A stretch of 64,000 nt of DNA from Bacteroidota bacterium (GCA_030834125.1 JAURFW010000002.1:64289-128288); one strand, 5' to 3'; positions 1 to 8,857 are shown, numbered from the stretch's first letter. Translations and numbers: made by a program. The notes: generated by a model not told the origin, from the sequence alone.

Positions 1-42
1 GCAATGAATTCAAGTCTATAAGTAAAAATTAATCCTTTCAAT

Positions 43-79
43 AAGTCGTTAGGTTTGATTATCTAACGACTTTTTTTTT
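43..79 (+). terminator. Intrinsic terminator of the gene left of the window
   Basis: A perfect ten-base stem (AAGTCGTTAG pairing with CTAACGACTT, loop about ten bases) runs into nine T. It lies just before the EamA gene, so it should end a forward transcript that enters from outside the window. Confidence 0.8.
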
Positions 80-82
80 GAT

Positions 83-946
83 ATGAAGTTGTTTTCTAAA
101 GGCGTTTGGATGATGCTCGTAGCCAGTCTTGGATTTGGCTTCATGAATATATCTGTAAAATCTATTTCGGGAATGCATGTTTCCGAGATAGTCTTTTTTA
201 GGGCGTTAGTTCAAATAGTGATATCTTCAATAATATTATGGCGCCTCAAAGAAAGTCCCTGGGGTAAGAATCCAAAACTACTTATTATGAGAGGTTTTTT
301 TGGCTCAATGGGATTATTAAGCTACTTCTATTCATTACAGGTCATGCCGCTTTCTAATGCATTAGTAATTCACTATCTATCACCAATTCTTACGACCCTA
401 CTAGCTTTTATCATTGGTGATGAACGAGTTCAACCAATTCAATGGTTATTTTTCTCGTTGTCGTTTGTTGGTGTTGTAGTAGTTAATGGTGTTTCTAGTT
501 TGGTTACATGGGATGGTATTCTTGCTGGATTAGGAGGAGCGATTTTCTCAGCATTGGCATATAATACTATTAGGCGATTAAAGGGTATTGAAAACCCCAA
601 CGTTGTTGTTCTTTATTTCCCGATGGTAACACTACCAATTTCATTTGTTTTTCCTGTGTTAGGAATAGGAGAGTGGCGGTTACCCTTAAATATGGAGTGG
701 TTATATTTAATTTTAACAGGTTTATTTACTCAGGTTGGTCAATTCTTTATGACTCGGGCTTATCAAGAAGCAGAAACTAGACTTGTTTCAGGTATTAGTT
801 ATGCAGGGATTCTTTGGGGAACTGGTTTTGGCTTATTGTTATTTAATGAGTCTTATTCTCTCATTCAATATTTTGGAATGATTATGGTACTCGTAGGAAT
901 GGTTTTAAATGTTCGTTCGAATAAGGGTTTAGGATTTAGGCGTTAA
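83..946 (+). CDS. EamA/DMT-family membrane transporter
   Basis: This is a 287-residue polytopic membrane protein with about ten hydrophobic segments and two EamA repeats (roughly residues 5-135 and 145-280). The family exports or exchanges small metabolites; the substrate cannot be read from sequence. The ATG follows an upstream terminator by only a few bases, so the promoter would have to overlap the hairpin tail, and no TAnnTTTG box is visible. The last four bases overlap the 3' end of the convergent GlmU-like gene. The length is normal for a complete two-repeat member. The family call is firm; any substrate call would be a guess. Confidence 0.85.
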   Translation: MKLFSKGVWMMLVASLGFGFMNISVKSISGMHVSEIVFFRALVQIVISSIILWRLKESPWGKNPKLLIMRGFFGSMGLLSYFYSLQVMPLSNALVIHYLSPILTTLLAFIIGDERVQPIQWLFFSLSFVGVVVVNGVSSLVTWDGILAGLGGAIFSALAYNTIRRLKGIENPNVVVLYFPMVTLPISFVFPVLGIGEWRLPLNMEWLYLILTGLFTQVGQFFMTRAYQEAETRLVSGISYAGILWGTGFGLLLFNESYSLIQYFGMIMVLVGMVLNVRSNKGLGFRR

Positions 947-2103
947 TCATTCCCTTCCCATGTTCGAAGTTTTTTTGTTAATTCAAATACAGAATTCAAT
1001 ATAGACTGTTCAATATCATCGAACTCTTTTTTTCTTCTTACCATCATTAATTTTGCTGTTTTTTCAACTGCAGGTATTTTATGGGTAACAAAACCCGTTG
1101 CTCCTCCCCAAGAGAAATCGGGGACAAACTGCCTAGGAAATCCTGCTCCAAATAAATTACAAGCAACTCCAATAACAGTGCCAGTATTAAACATTGTATT
1201 TATTCCGCATTTAGAATGGTCTCCCATTATTAATCCGCAGAATTGTTCACCAGACTTTTCAAATCTTTGGCTACTGTAATTCCAAACTTTAACTTCTTCA
1301 TAGGTGTTTTTTAAATTGGAACAATTAGTATCAGCACCAATATTACACCATTCTCCCAATACAGCATTCCCCAAAAAACCATCATGACCTTTATTTGAGT
1401 ATCCTTGTATGCTAATATTATTAACTTCACCACCAATATTGCAATAAGGTCCAATCGAAGTAGATCCATATACTTTAGAACCCATTTTAATATTAGAACC
1501 TTCACCCATGGCAAATGGACCACGAACAATACTTCCTTCCATCACTTGAGCATCTTTACCTATATAAATAGGTCCTTCTGTAGTATTGAAAATAACACAC
1601 TCAACTTTTGCACCTTCCTCAAGGAATATGGGATTATCGCCAATCACAGTATTGGTTGTTGATAGTGGCTGAGACACTCTATTTTCCGTGATTCTGTCGA
1701 AGTCTGAATGAATTTCTTCACCTGAATATTTAAAAATATGAAATGGTCTATTAATAGAATTGAATTTTATATTCATTTCTACCGTATGACTTCCAGTTCC
1801 TTTAATCGCAATTATTTGTTCACCATTCTTTATTGTCGAATTATCAGGGGTGTCCAAAATGGAATTGATAATTTCTTTATTTGGGAGGATATTACTATTT
1901 AATCTAATATTCGGTTTATTAATCTTTGCGAATTTATTTTGTAGATAATCTCTAGTTTCAAAACCAATCGAATCAGCATTTAAATCGTGTTTCCATTTCT
2001 CGGCAATTGTAAAGATTCCAACTCTTATATCTGCGCACGGACGAGTCCAAGATAATGGATATAGATCTGAGTAATTATCGTTTTCAAAAAAAGATATTAT
2101 CAT
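943..2103 (-). CDS. Bacteroidota-type GlmU-like sugar-1-phosphate nucleotidyltransferase/acyltransferase
   Basis: The protein has 386 residues. The N-terminal part (about 1-165) has the alternative nucleotidyltransferase signature found in this phylum, with LYPLSWTRPCADIRVG at residues 14-29 in place of the usual LxxGxGTRM loop. The C-terminal part (about 165-345) has hexapeptide-like repeats typical of a left-handed beta helix. By family it should make UDP-GlcNAc or a related sugar nucleotide for peptidoglycan or LPS precursors in the cytoplasm. It lies downstream of rpmE2 but is separated from it by a strong terminator, so it probably has its own promoter. Confidence is good for the family and moderate for the reaction. 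Confidence 0.8.
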   Translation of the reverse strand: MIISFFENDNYSDLYPLSWTRPCADIRVGIFTIAEKWKHDLNADSIGFETRDYLQNKFAKINKPNIRLNSNILPNKEIINSILDTPDNSTIKNGEQIIAIKGTGSHTVEMNIKFNSINRPFHIFKYSGEEIHSDFDRITENRVSQPLSTTNTVIGDNPIFLEEGAKVECVIFNTTEGPIYIGKDAQVMEGSIVRGPFAMGEGSNIKMGSKVYGSTSIGPYCNIGGEVNNISIQGYSNKGHDGFLGNAVLGEWCNIGADTNCSNLKNTYEEVKVWNYSSQRFEKSGEQFCGLIMGDHSKCGINTMFNTGTVIGVACNLFGAGFPRQFVPDFSWGGATGFVTHKIPAVEKTAKLMMVRRKKEFDDIEQSILNSVFELTKKLRTWEGND

Positions 2104-2138
2104 AATTCAAAAGTAGCCAATTTAAATAATCAGGAAAA

Positions 2139-2166
2139 TAAAAAGGCTCGCAAGCGAGCCTTTTTA
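2139..2166. terminator. Bidirectional terminator between rpmE2 and the GlmU-like gene
   Basis: The hairpin has a GGCTCGC/GCGAGCC stem flanked by five A and five T. It lies 20 bases after the rpmE2 stop on the reverse strand and should end that transcript. The symmetry means it could act in both directions. Confidence 0.8.
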
Positions 2167-2185
2167 TACAATATCAAATATGCGA

Positions 2186-2434
2186 TTACTTTTTACCGTA
2201 TCGCTTCATGAACTTATCAATACGTCCTGCAGTATCTACTAGGTTTTGTTTACCTGTGTAGAAGGGATGAGATTCAGAAGAAATCTCTAATTTGTACAAT
2301 GGATACTCATTGCCGTCTTCCCAAACAATAGTTTCTTTGGTGTCAACACAACTTTGTGTGATGAATGAATGATCACAGCTCATGTCTTTGAAGACAACTT
2401 TGCGGTAACTGCTTGGATGTATATCGTTTTTCAT
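2186..2434 (-). CDS. rpmE2: 50S ribosomal protein L31 type B
   Basis: This 82-residue protein is collinear with L31: [13 protein letters not shown] at the start and a conserved SHPFYTGKQ block at residues 55-63. It lacks the paired CxxC cysteines of the zinc-binding C+ form, so it is the type B, zinc-independent paralogue. It is a structural protein of the large ribosomal subunit. The gene appears monocistronic, with a TAnnTTTG box upstream and a strong hairpin directly downstream. In many bacteria the C- form is induced under zinc limitation, but no Zur-like operator is evident here. Confidence 0.95.
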   Translation of the reverse strand: MKNDIHPSSYRKVVFKDMSCDHSFITQSCVDTKETIVWEDGNEYPLYKLEISSESHPFYTGKQNLVDTAGRIDKFMKRYGKK

Positions 2435-2456
2435 TGATTTCTATTTTAAAGGACTG

Positions 2457-2464
2457 CAAAAATA
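2457..2464 (-). promoter_or_regulatory. Bacteroidota -7 promoter box for rpmE2
   Basis: TATTTTTG on the reverse strand matches TAnnTTTG exactly. It lies 23 bases upstream of the rpmE2 ATG, giving a leader of about 20 bases. No clear -33 element is visible. Confidence 0.55.
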
Positions 2465-2494
2465 AACCAAACTATAATAATTTCAAAATGTAGT

Positions 2495-4711
2495 TTAATC
2501 TCCTAATCCTTCCAGGCGAATTCTTCCACCCTGATCAGTTTGATTTGATTGGTTGGCCTTACAATCAAAGGCCCCCATATTGAAGTTTTCAGGTATTTCA
2601 AAAGGTAAGGCTTGAAATTTCAACTTAGAATTATTCTGGATATTATTCATGAAATATCCAAAAATAGGCATTGCCATTCGAGCCCCTTGACCTAAATATG
2701 ATGTCCTTGCTCTGACTGTTGGGTCATCTGCACCCACCCAAGTTGCACAAACTAAATTATTGGTTACTCCCATGAACCACCCATCTGCTGCTCCTTGTGT
2801 TGTCCCCGTTTTACCGCCAATATTTCCTTTTAATTCATATCTACTCATTAATCCAGCCGCGGTACCTCTTCTTACTACTCTTTCAAGTAAATGAGTCATG
2901 GTATAGGCCTTATCTTCACTTAATACTTGATCGTGTTTTGGGTTACTAAATTCAGCAACTACATTCCCTTCTTTGTCTTCAATTCTAGTAATAAAAGATG
3001 GCTCAATCCACAAACCTTTATTTACAAATGCAGAATAAGCAGAAGCCATTTCAAATACAGAAAGTTCTACTGTTCCTAAACAAATTGAGGGTACATGCGG
3101 AACGCGGTCTTTGGCAATACCAATTCGCTCTGCAAATTGCACAACTAGATCTGGGCCATTATCTCCTAGGCTCTTCATCACTTGTGCTGTTATCAAGTTA
3201 TCTGAAAGAGCCAATCCTTTCCAAATTGGCCAAACGCCTCCTTCCTTACCATCAAAATTTCTTGGCGACCAAGGTTGGCCTCCAGACATGAATATTGTTC
3301 TCTCTCTGGGGAATTCGGTACAAGGAGTGTATTTGTTGATGTCAATAGCAGTAGCGTATACTATGGGTTTGAATGTAGACCCTACCTGTCTTCGAGCATT
3401 TATATTTACGTGGTCATATTTGAAATGGGCATGGTTGATTCCACCAACCCATGCCTTGACATATCCGGTTTGAGGCTCAATCGCAATAAAACCAGCGTGT
3501 AAAATTTTCTTGATATAAGACATTGAATCGTATGAACTCATCGTTGTATCAATATCTCCACTCCAAGAGAAAATAGTCATATCTATGGGCTTCTTCAATT
3601 CGGTGATAATTTGACTATGAGAAAGCCCTGAACTTTTCAGACTTCTATATCTTTCAGTTCTTTTTAATGCATCTTCGATAAAATTGGGAATTACACCTCT
3701 AGTAGATAAAAACCTCCAAGGTTTATCTTTCCCCCATTGCTTAAGAAAATCCTTTTGAAATTTTGTGAGATGTTTTGCAACAGCAGCTTCAGCTGTTTTT
3801 TGCATTTCGGCATTGATAGTGGTGTAAATCTTTAATCCACTTCTATATAAGTCGTAATTATTTTCCTTACACCAATCTTTAAGATGTTGCCCTAAATATA
3901 TTTTGAAATAGTTAGCGATACCTTGTGAAGTTGCCGGCCGATATTCAAGTTTGATTTCCGTATCCTTTAGTAGATTGAAACTGTCAGTGGATAGGTACCC
4001 ATATTTGTTCATCTGCTGCATAACTATGTTACGGCGGTTTTTTGAATTATCAGGATTGCGTTTAGGGTTATATCTGGAATTTGCCTTTAGCATTCCCACT
4101 AAAACCGCAGCTTCCTCTACTTTTAAATCTTTGGGCTCTTTATTGAAAAATTCTCTTGATGCCGCTTGAATTCCAAATGAAGTTCCAGAAAAGGGAACTG
4201 TATTCAAATACATAATTAAGATTTCATCCTTGGTGTACCTTTTTTCTAATTGAACACTAATAACCCATTCTTTGAATTTTTGATTGATCCTACCTATTTT
4301 ACCTGAAGGTTTTTCGAATCTGCTAAATAGATTTTTTGCGAGCTGTTGGGTAATTGTGCTTGCTCCGCCATCATTACCAAATGAAAATACTGCTCTAAGT
4401 GTGCCTCTTAAGTCAATTCCAGAATGGCTACGAAATCTAATATCCTCAGTTGCAATCAATGCATCTATAAAATGAGGACTTAACTCCTTGTACTCGATAT
4501 TGGTCCTGTTTTCATAAAAAAACTTACCAATTAGAACTCCATTCTCATCTAAAATTTCAGAACTAAGTGCATTCCTTGGATTTTCCAAATCCTCAATTTC
4601 TGGCATTTCGCCAAGCATTCCATAAGAAACACCTAGGAAGAACAAAGGAAACATTGCAATTGCAATGAAAAAGAACAACCATAGCTTAGCATTTAGTTTA
4701 AAACCTGACAT
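2495..4711 (-). CDS. mrcA: Penicillin-binding protein 1A, bifunctional transglycosylase/transpeptidase
   Basis: The 738-residue class A PBP has an N-terminal membrane anchor (about 10-30). A GT51 glycosyltransferase domain follows, with the EDIRFRSHSGID motif at 89-100 and GGASTITQQLAKN at 115-127. The transpeptidase domain has the catalytic SxxK (S445-K448), SDN (503-505) and KTG (634-636). All catalytic motifs are intact and the length is usual. It polymerises and cross-links peptidoglycan at the outer face of the inner membrane. It follows the SprE/PorW gene by about 40 bases, and a TAnnTTTG box in that gap suggests its own promoter. Confidence 0.95.
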   Translation of the reverse strand: MSGFKLNAKLWLFFFIAIAMFPLFFLGVSYGMLGEMPEIEDLENPRNALSSEILDENGVLIGKFFYENRTNIEYKELSPHFIDALIATEDIRFRSHSGIDLRGTLRAVFSFGNDGGASTITQQLAKNLFSRFEKPSGKIGRINQKFKEWVISVQLEKRYTKDEILIMYLNTVPFSGTSFGIQAASREFFNKEPKDLKVEEAAVLVGMLKANSRYNPKRNPDNSKNRRNIVMQQMNKYGYLSTDSFNLLKDTEIKLEYRPATSQGIANYFKIYLGQHLKDWCKENNYDLYRSGLKIYTTINAEMQKTAEAAVAKHLTKFQKDFLKQWGKDKPWRFLSTRGVIPNFIEDALKRTERYRSLKSSGLSHSQIITELKKPIDMTIFSWSGDIDTTMSSYDSMSYIKKILHAGFIAIEPQTGYVKAWVGGINHAHFKYDHVNINARRQVGSTFKPIVYATAIDINKYTPCTEFPRERTIFMSGGQPWSPRNFDGKEGGVWPIWKGLALSDNLITAQVMKSLGDNGPDLVVQFAERIGIAKDRVPHVPSICLGTVELSVFEMASAYSAFVNKGLWIEPSFITRIEDKEGNVVAEFSNPKHDQVLSEDKAYTMTHLLERVVRRGTAAGLMSRYELKGNIGGKTGTTQGAADGWFMGVTNNLVCATWVGADDPTVRARTSYLGQGARMAMPIFGYFMNNIQNNSKLKFQALPFEIPENFNMGAFDCKANQSNQTDQGGRIRLEGLGD

Positions 4712-4727
4712 AAAGGATGATATGCCT

Positions 4728-4735
4728 CAAATATA
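4728..4735 (-). promoter_or_regulatory. -7 promoter box for the PBP1A gene
   Basis: TATATTTG on the reverse strand is an exact TAnnTTTG match in the short gap between the SprE/PorW gene and the PBP1A start, 17 bases before the ATG. Confidence 0.45.
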
Positions 4736-4754
4736 CAAAATAATTAGGCAGATT

Positions 4755-7358
4755 TTATTGGCCGTTTTCCTCAATCCACTGTAAATAGGCTTGCCAATCA
4801 AGGTCAGATGCTAATAATTTTAAATTATCTGGATTTATCAGAACTACTGCGTATTCAAATAAACCTTTTGCCGAGAAATATTCATTTTGGCGAATTAAAA
4901 AATCCTTGTAAAATTTTGTTTTCGATTGGGATTCAAAATTTTCAATTGTAATTAAGTACTTCTCAGGAGTGGTTAAGGTGGGTCCCAATTGAATATTTTC
5001 TAGGCTAAATTCTTTTTTGTTTAAATCAGAAATAGCGGCTTTTACCAAGTTTATATTGCTATTACGTGGGATAATCATAATACAAGATAATGGATCGTTA
5101 CTGCCGAAATTAGTATACTTTAGTCCGATGTTTGAAGGATTAGAATTTCCAGTATCGCTTGCCGCTCTTGATATTCTGTCTTTTGCATCAATTAAACTTT
5201 GACTCCTTAAAGCAATATCTGTGTTTGGATAGTCAATAGTTAGTTGTTCAAAAATCCCAAAAGCCTTGTCATTGCCAAGTTTGATTTGACATAGCGCATA
5301 TACAAAATCAAATCTCGGTTGAAGCGAATTTCCAGAATATTCCTTGTCTGTTTCTAGCTTAATAGATACGGCTTTTTCTAACTCGCCCGATTGGTATGCT
5401 AAAACCATAGAATCATATTTACCTTGGATAATCTGATTACTCTCTGTTTGAGTTGATTTAATAATATTAACGGTATTCGGATTATCCAACATCTTCAAGT
5501 AAACGCTGTTTGGATACTGAATTCTCAAACTATCCTTATAGGCTGTGCTTAATTCTTTGTTTTGTTCTAATCTGTAAAGCTTGGAAAGTTCATAGAATAC
5601 TTGAGGCTTATATTCGCTATTTACATATCTATTCAGTAATTCCAAGTACTGTCGAATAGAACTTTTGTATTCATATAGCCTTACATTATAAATTTCTGCA
5701 GATTTTAACAGAGATTCCTCTATTTCGGATAGCATTTGTTGTTGTTGCTCTTTCTTTAAGGGCAGATTTGTATAAAACCTTCTATCTTCTTTTGGAATAT
5801 CTTGGAGTAGGGTAGTATCGATTTCTGGTTCATCCTGTGAAGTATCGGCTGAACCATTATTCGTATTTGTGTTTTGAAGGATTAACTTCTGAGTAATGCT
5901 TCGGTACTTCCAAAAATCAGTATTGTTTCTTATTCCCCACTTTCTTTGAAATTCAGCAACGCCATTTTTTCGAGTAACTACATTGTAAAATGGAAATGAA
6001 CTTCCATTGCTATTACCACCCGGCATCATGTTATTGCCCATTTGTGGGCGATTGAGAATGTTATTTTGTTGATTGGCTAATTTATCTTTCTCGAGCTTTT
6101 CTAATTTTTTAGCTTCTTTGATTTTATCTTCTCTGAAATCTTTATTAACAGCCATTCGTATCAATGAATCATTAGTTTTGATTCTGATTAAATGCTCTAA
6201 CAAATCTGATAAAATCATATTCTTCTTTAGGATTTCCTCAAAGTCTGGATGGCTTTCATCTAAAGAACGATTTGCTGAATCATAATACAAACCAGCTTTT
6301 TCGAACATGCGATTTTGGTAGTAAATATCACCAAGTTTCACGAAGGATGTGGTTTTTTGTGACTTATCATTTTCTGAATTTCTTACAGAAGTTATTAGGG
6401 TTTCTATGGCTTTTTCTTGCTTACTCGAGTTCAATTCATTTAATGCAATTCGGTAATAGATTTTACCCAAATAGTCTATATTTTTATCATCTCTCAACAT
6501 CTGTTGGAGGATACGATTTGCTTTCTTATAGTCTTTTTGTTTTGCAGATAATATACTTACTTGTTCAATTTGAGAGTTAAACGTTAATTCATAGGGAGGA
6601 TTAAATTTTGGGACTTTTGAATAAAAGTATTCTGCTTTGCTGTAATTACCCAACTTCTGATAGCTTTGACCTAATGCAAAATAAACGCGGTATTTATCCA
6701 TACGATTTCTTAGCTTGGGAAGCGCCTTTTCAAAATATTCTGCCGATAATGAATATCGTTTTTGAGTATGATAAACTTCAGCTAAAGTCAGGTCAGCCAA
6801 ATATTCAAGAGTTTTAGGAAGGTCAGGGTTTTTTCTGATTGCAGAAGACATTGCTTCGGCCTCAATAATTTTATCTTCCAACAAAAGTGATTTTACAGAC
6901 CACAATTTTGCTAAAAACAAAATCTCCGGATCGCTAAATTGCGTAGCAACATAGTCAAATATATTCAAGGCGGCGATTGCATCTCCTTTAAATAAATATG
7001 CTTTTCCCGTGAGTAAGTAGGCATCATCAACCCATTTACTACCTGGATGTTTATCTATCATTGTACTCGCTCTTTTGATAGCGTCATCCATGGATGCCAT
7101 ATTTGATTCTAGCGATTTTACTGTTCCATAATTGAAAATTCGAATTGGCTTTCTGAAGTCCTCCGTATATTCTTCACGAACTTTGTCTCTAGTTTCGAAC
7201 CATAATTGCTCAGCATTAAAATAGGTATTGTAATGTGCGAGAGTGTTGTGCCATTGCTTGTAAGTCCAACTTTCTTCATTTCCGCAGCTAGTTATCGCAA
7301 AAGCTAAAGCTGCCCATCCTAATATTTTTATTCTCGCTACGATGCCTACAAATCTCAT
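4755..7358 (-). CDS. sprE: SprE/PorW-family TPR lipoprotein of gliding motility and type IX secretion
   Basis: The start chosen is the ATG that gives MRFVGIV, because it yields a compact lipoprotein signal ending in the lipobox AITSC (Cys25); an upstream ATG at 7403 would add 15 residues and overlap the promoter of the divergent gene. The 867-residue protein opens with the family signature WTYKQWHNTLAHYNTYFNA and has many TPR-like helical repeats to about residue 370, a polar Asn/Gln-rich linker (about 415-500), then more repeats and a C-terminal domain. SprE/PorW proteins attach to the periplasmic side and are needed for T9SS and gliding. The length fits the family. PBP1A lies downstream. 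Confidence 0.88.
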   Translation of the reverse strand: MRFVGIVARIKILGWAALAFAITSCGNEESWTYKQWHNTLAHYNTYFNAEQLWFETRDKVREEYTEDFRKPIRIFNYGTVKSLESNMASMDDAIKRASTMIDKHPGSKWVDDAYLLTGKAYLFKGDAIAALNIFDYVATQFSDPEILFLAKLWSVKSLLLEDKIIEAEAMSSAIRKNPDLPKTLEYLADLTLAEVYHTQKRYSLSAEYFEKALPKLRNRMDKYRVYFALGQSYQKLGNYSKAEYFYSKVPKFNPPYELTFNSQIEQVSILSAKQKDYKKANRILQQMLRDDKNIDYLGKIYYRIALNELNSSKQEKAIETLITSVRNSENDKSQKTTSFVKLGDIYYQNRMFEKAGLYYDSANRSLDESHPDFEEILKKNMILSDLLEHLIRIKTNDSLIRMAVNKDFREDKIKEAKKLEKLEKDKLANQQNNILNRPQMGNNMMPGGNSNGSSFPFYNVVTRKNGVAEFQRKWGIRNNTDFWKYRSITQKLILQNTNTNNGSADTSQDEPEIDTTLLQDIPKEDRRFYTNLPLKKEQQQQMLSEIEESLLKSAEIYNVRLYEYKSSIRQYLELLNRYVNSEYKPQVFYELSKLYRLEQNKELSTAYKDSLRIQYPNSVYLKMLDNPNTVNIIKSTQTESNQIIQGKYDSMVLAYQSGELEKAVSIKLETDKEYSGNSLQPRFDFVYALCQIKLGNDKAFGIFEQLTIDYPNTDIALRSQSLIDAKDRISRAASDTGNSNPSNIGLKYTNFGSNDPLSCIMIIPRNSNINLVKAAISDLNKKEFSLENIQLGPTLTTPEKYLITIENFESQSKTKFYKDFLIRQNEYFSAKGLFEYAVVLINPDNLKLLASDLDWQAYLQWIEENGQ

Positions 7359-7379
7359 AGATTTATCCGTTAAAAACGA

Positions 7380-7387
7380 TAATTTTG
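7380..7387 (+). promoter_or_regulatory. -7 promoter box for the bactofilin/ATP synthase operon
   Basis: TAATTTTG matches TAnnTTTG exactly, 40 bases before the chosen start of the M23-like stub gene. It would give a leader of about 35 bases. No strong -33 element is seen. Confidence 0.45.
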
Positions 7388-7426
7388 GACAATTATTCGA
7401 CATTTGTTTTAGTTTATCATAAATTC

Positions 7427-7810
7427 ATGGAAAAAAGGAAGCGCAAAATTATTTCCAAACTTCGAAACAAACACAGATTTGTTTTAATAAATGACAACAC
7501 TTTTGAGGAAATAGTTTCGGTAAGACTTACTCCATTGAATATATTGATTATTGCCTCAACTATAATAATTGTTTTTTCTTTGACTTTATACTCTGTATTT
7601 GCTTATACCCCCATGCGTAATTTAATCCCTAAAGAATTAACGGGGAGCGAAAGGGCAGAGTTGATTCAGTTAAATCAAGAATTACACGAAATAAAACAAG
7701 AGCTGGAAACTAGAAATCAAAAGATTGGGGTAATGAATGATTTATTATCAGGTAAAGAATCCAAATATGACAGTACCTCAGTAAGGCCAAATTCGCACCG
7801 GTCGAATTAA
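7427..7810 (+). CDS. Membrane stub of the bactofilin-associated M23 peptidase family (peptidase domain absent)
   Basis: The start chosen is the ATG that gives MEKRKRKII (127 residues); a longer reading from 7385 would run over the promoter box. Visible parts are a basic N-terminus, the segment HRFVLINDNTFEE, one membrane helix (about residues 40-58), the motif YTPMRNLIP, and a coiled coil (about 75-105). This N-terminal architecture resembles what I recall of M23/LytM proteins encoded before bactofilin in this phylum. Here the protein stops at about the end of the coiled coil, with no HxxxD/HxH zinc motifs and no remnant in the 56 bases before the next gene. It may act as a scaffold rather than an enzyme, or be a decayed copy. 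Confidence 0.65.
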   Translation: MEKRKRKIISKLRNKHRFVLINDNTFEEIVSVRLTPLNILIIASTIIIVFSLTLYSVFAYTPMRNLIPKELTGSERAELIQLNQELHEIKQELETRNQKIGVMNDLLSGKESKYDSTSVRPNSHRSN

Positions 7811-7842
7811 GTTTTTAACTAAGGAATTCAATGAGTTAATTG

Positions 7843-7850
7843 TATCTTTG
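7843..7850 (+). promoter_or_regulatory. -7 promoter box ahead of bactofilin
   Basis: TATCTTTG followed by C is an exact TAnnTTTG match, 17 bases before the chosen bactofilin start. It lies inside the longer open reading that begins at 7840, which argues for the later ATG. Confidence 0.55.
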
Positions 7851-7866
7851 CGGCAGTTTTAAGGAT

Positions 7867-8265
7867 ATGATGGGTAATTCTAAACAAAAAGGTAGTGCCA
7901 GTAATCAGGGTTTGCTAAACTTGGTAGGTGCCGGAACCGTTATCACAGGAGATATTAATTGTAGCGGTGATATTCGCATTGATGGCACGGTTAAAGGTAA
8001 TGTTGAAGTGAGTCAAAAGGTGGTTATAGGAAATACAGGAGTTGTTATTGGAAATATCATAGCTATGGATTCTAGTATCTCCGGAAAGGTTGATGGAAAC
8101 ATCCAGTCAGATAAATCTACCGTTTTACATGGAACTGGAACTATTAATGGAGATATTATTACCAAGCAAATTATTATTGAGCAGGGTGCTAAATTTAATG
8201 GAGAGTGTAAAATGGGTATATTGAAGTCAGCGAGTACTAACGAATCTTCCACAAACAATGAGTAA
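7867..8265 (+). CDS. Bactofilin (polymer-forming cytoskeletal protein)
   Basis: The start is one of two adjacent ATGs (7867 or 7870) behind AAGGAT; 132 or 131 residues. The protein is almost entirely a bactofilin domain: after a short polar tail, GTVITGDINCSGDIRIDG begins a series of Gly- and hydrophobic-spaced turns typical of a right-handed beta helix, ending near residue 115. Bactofilins polymerise without nucleotide on the inner face of the membrane and guide local peptidoglycan work. The stop overlaps the next gene by eight bases, so bactofilin is translationally linked to the ATP synthase genes. The phylum often keeps an M23 peptidase with it; here only a stub is present. Confidence 0.9.
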   Translation: MMGNSKQKGSASNQGLLNLVGAGTVITGDINCSGDIRIDGTVKGNVEVSQKVVIGNTGVVIGNIIAMDSSISGKVDGNIQSDKSTVLHGTGTINGDIITKQIIIEQGAKFNGECKMGILKSASTNESSTNNE

Positions 8266-8464
8266 GGCGAGTAAGCCTGATACAAATCCAAGCCGATTTA
8301 CAGGTATTGCAATGCAAATGATGATCACTATACTCACATTTACAGCAATTGGATACTATACAGACAATTATTTTGACCTAAAATTCCCACTTGGAGTATT
8401 AATAGGTTCAATTTCAGGAATTGGTATTGCCTTATATCGAGTTTTTAAATCATTACAGAACTAA
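8258..8464 (+). CDS. AtpI/AtpZ-family ATP synthase accessory protein
   Basis: This 68-residue protein has two membrane helices (about 16-35 and 43-62) separated by a short polar turn, typical of the ATPase_gene1 family (AtpZ/AtpI). Members help assemble the c-ring or aid Mg2+/Ca2+ handling next to F0. It overlaps the bactofilin 3' end by eight bases and is followed after three bases by another small membrane gene. Position at the head of the atp cluster supports the call. Confidence 0.85.
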   Translation: MSKASKPDTNPSRFTGIAMQMMITILTFTAIGYYTDNYFDLKFPLGVLIGSISGIGIALYRVFKSLQN

Positions 8465-8467
8465 ATA

Positions 8468-8857
8468 ATGAAACGTTTAGATTATCAGTTGCGAACAATA
8501 TTTTTAACTGTTGCTCTTCTAGTAAGTGTTTTTTTGGCGGCCAAATTCACTAATAACTATATCCATTCTTGGGTTTATGTTGGAATTGTATTTATGGGAG
8601 GGTTGTTTTTATTGATAAATAGGTGGACTACCAAGGACAAAATGAACCCAAATCAAGGAATTCGAAGATTAATGATTTCATCAATGATTCGACTATTTGC
8701 AGTAGTTATCTATTTGGGTATCAGCCTGTATAATTTTAGACCGTTGGAGTTGAAAAATGTATTGATTTATGTTTTTTCATTTCTTTTATATCTTTTCTTT
8801 GATATTTATGAAATGCGTACTAAATTGCGACCCGATTCGGAAAAATCTAATGATTAA
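8468..8857 (+). CDS. Small four-helix membrane protein of the ATP synthase operon
   Basis: The 129-residue protein has four hydrophobic segments (about 9-27, 34-50, 66-84 and 95-112) and charged ends. I do not recognise a named family with certainty; its place between the AtpZ-like gene and atpB matches the position of the second AtpI-like subunit in this phylum, an assembly factor of F0. The stop overlaps the atpB start by eight bases. There are no catalytic motifs. Function is inferred from position only. Confidence 0.7.
   Translation: MKRLDYQLRTIFLTVALLVSVFLAAKFTNNYIHSWVYVGIVFMGGLFLLINRWTTKDKMNPNQGIRRLMISSMIRLFAVVIYLGISLYNFRPLELKNVLIYVFSFLLYLFFDIYEMRTKLRPDSEKSND

Noticed and set aside
1311-1662. 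Readings of 72 and 85 codons inside the GlmU-like gene
   Set aside because: They lie fully within a well-supported gene and have low-complexity, frame-shadow composition.
3111-3502. Antisense readings over the PBP1A transpeptidase domain
   Set aside because: The reverse-strand gene has intact catalytic motifs; these are shadows.
7359-7426. Longer starts for SprE/PorW (7403) and for the M23-like stub (7385)
   Set aside because: Each would overlap the other gene's leader and a promoter box; the shorter starts give proper signal and membrane topologies.
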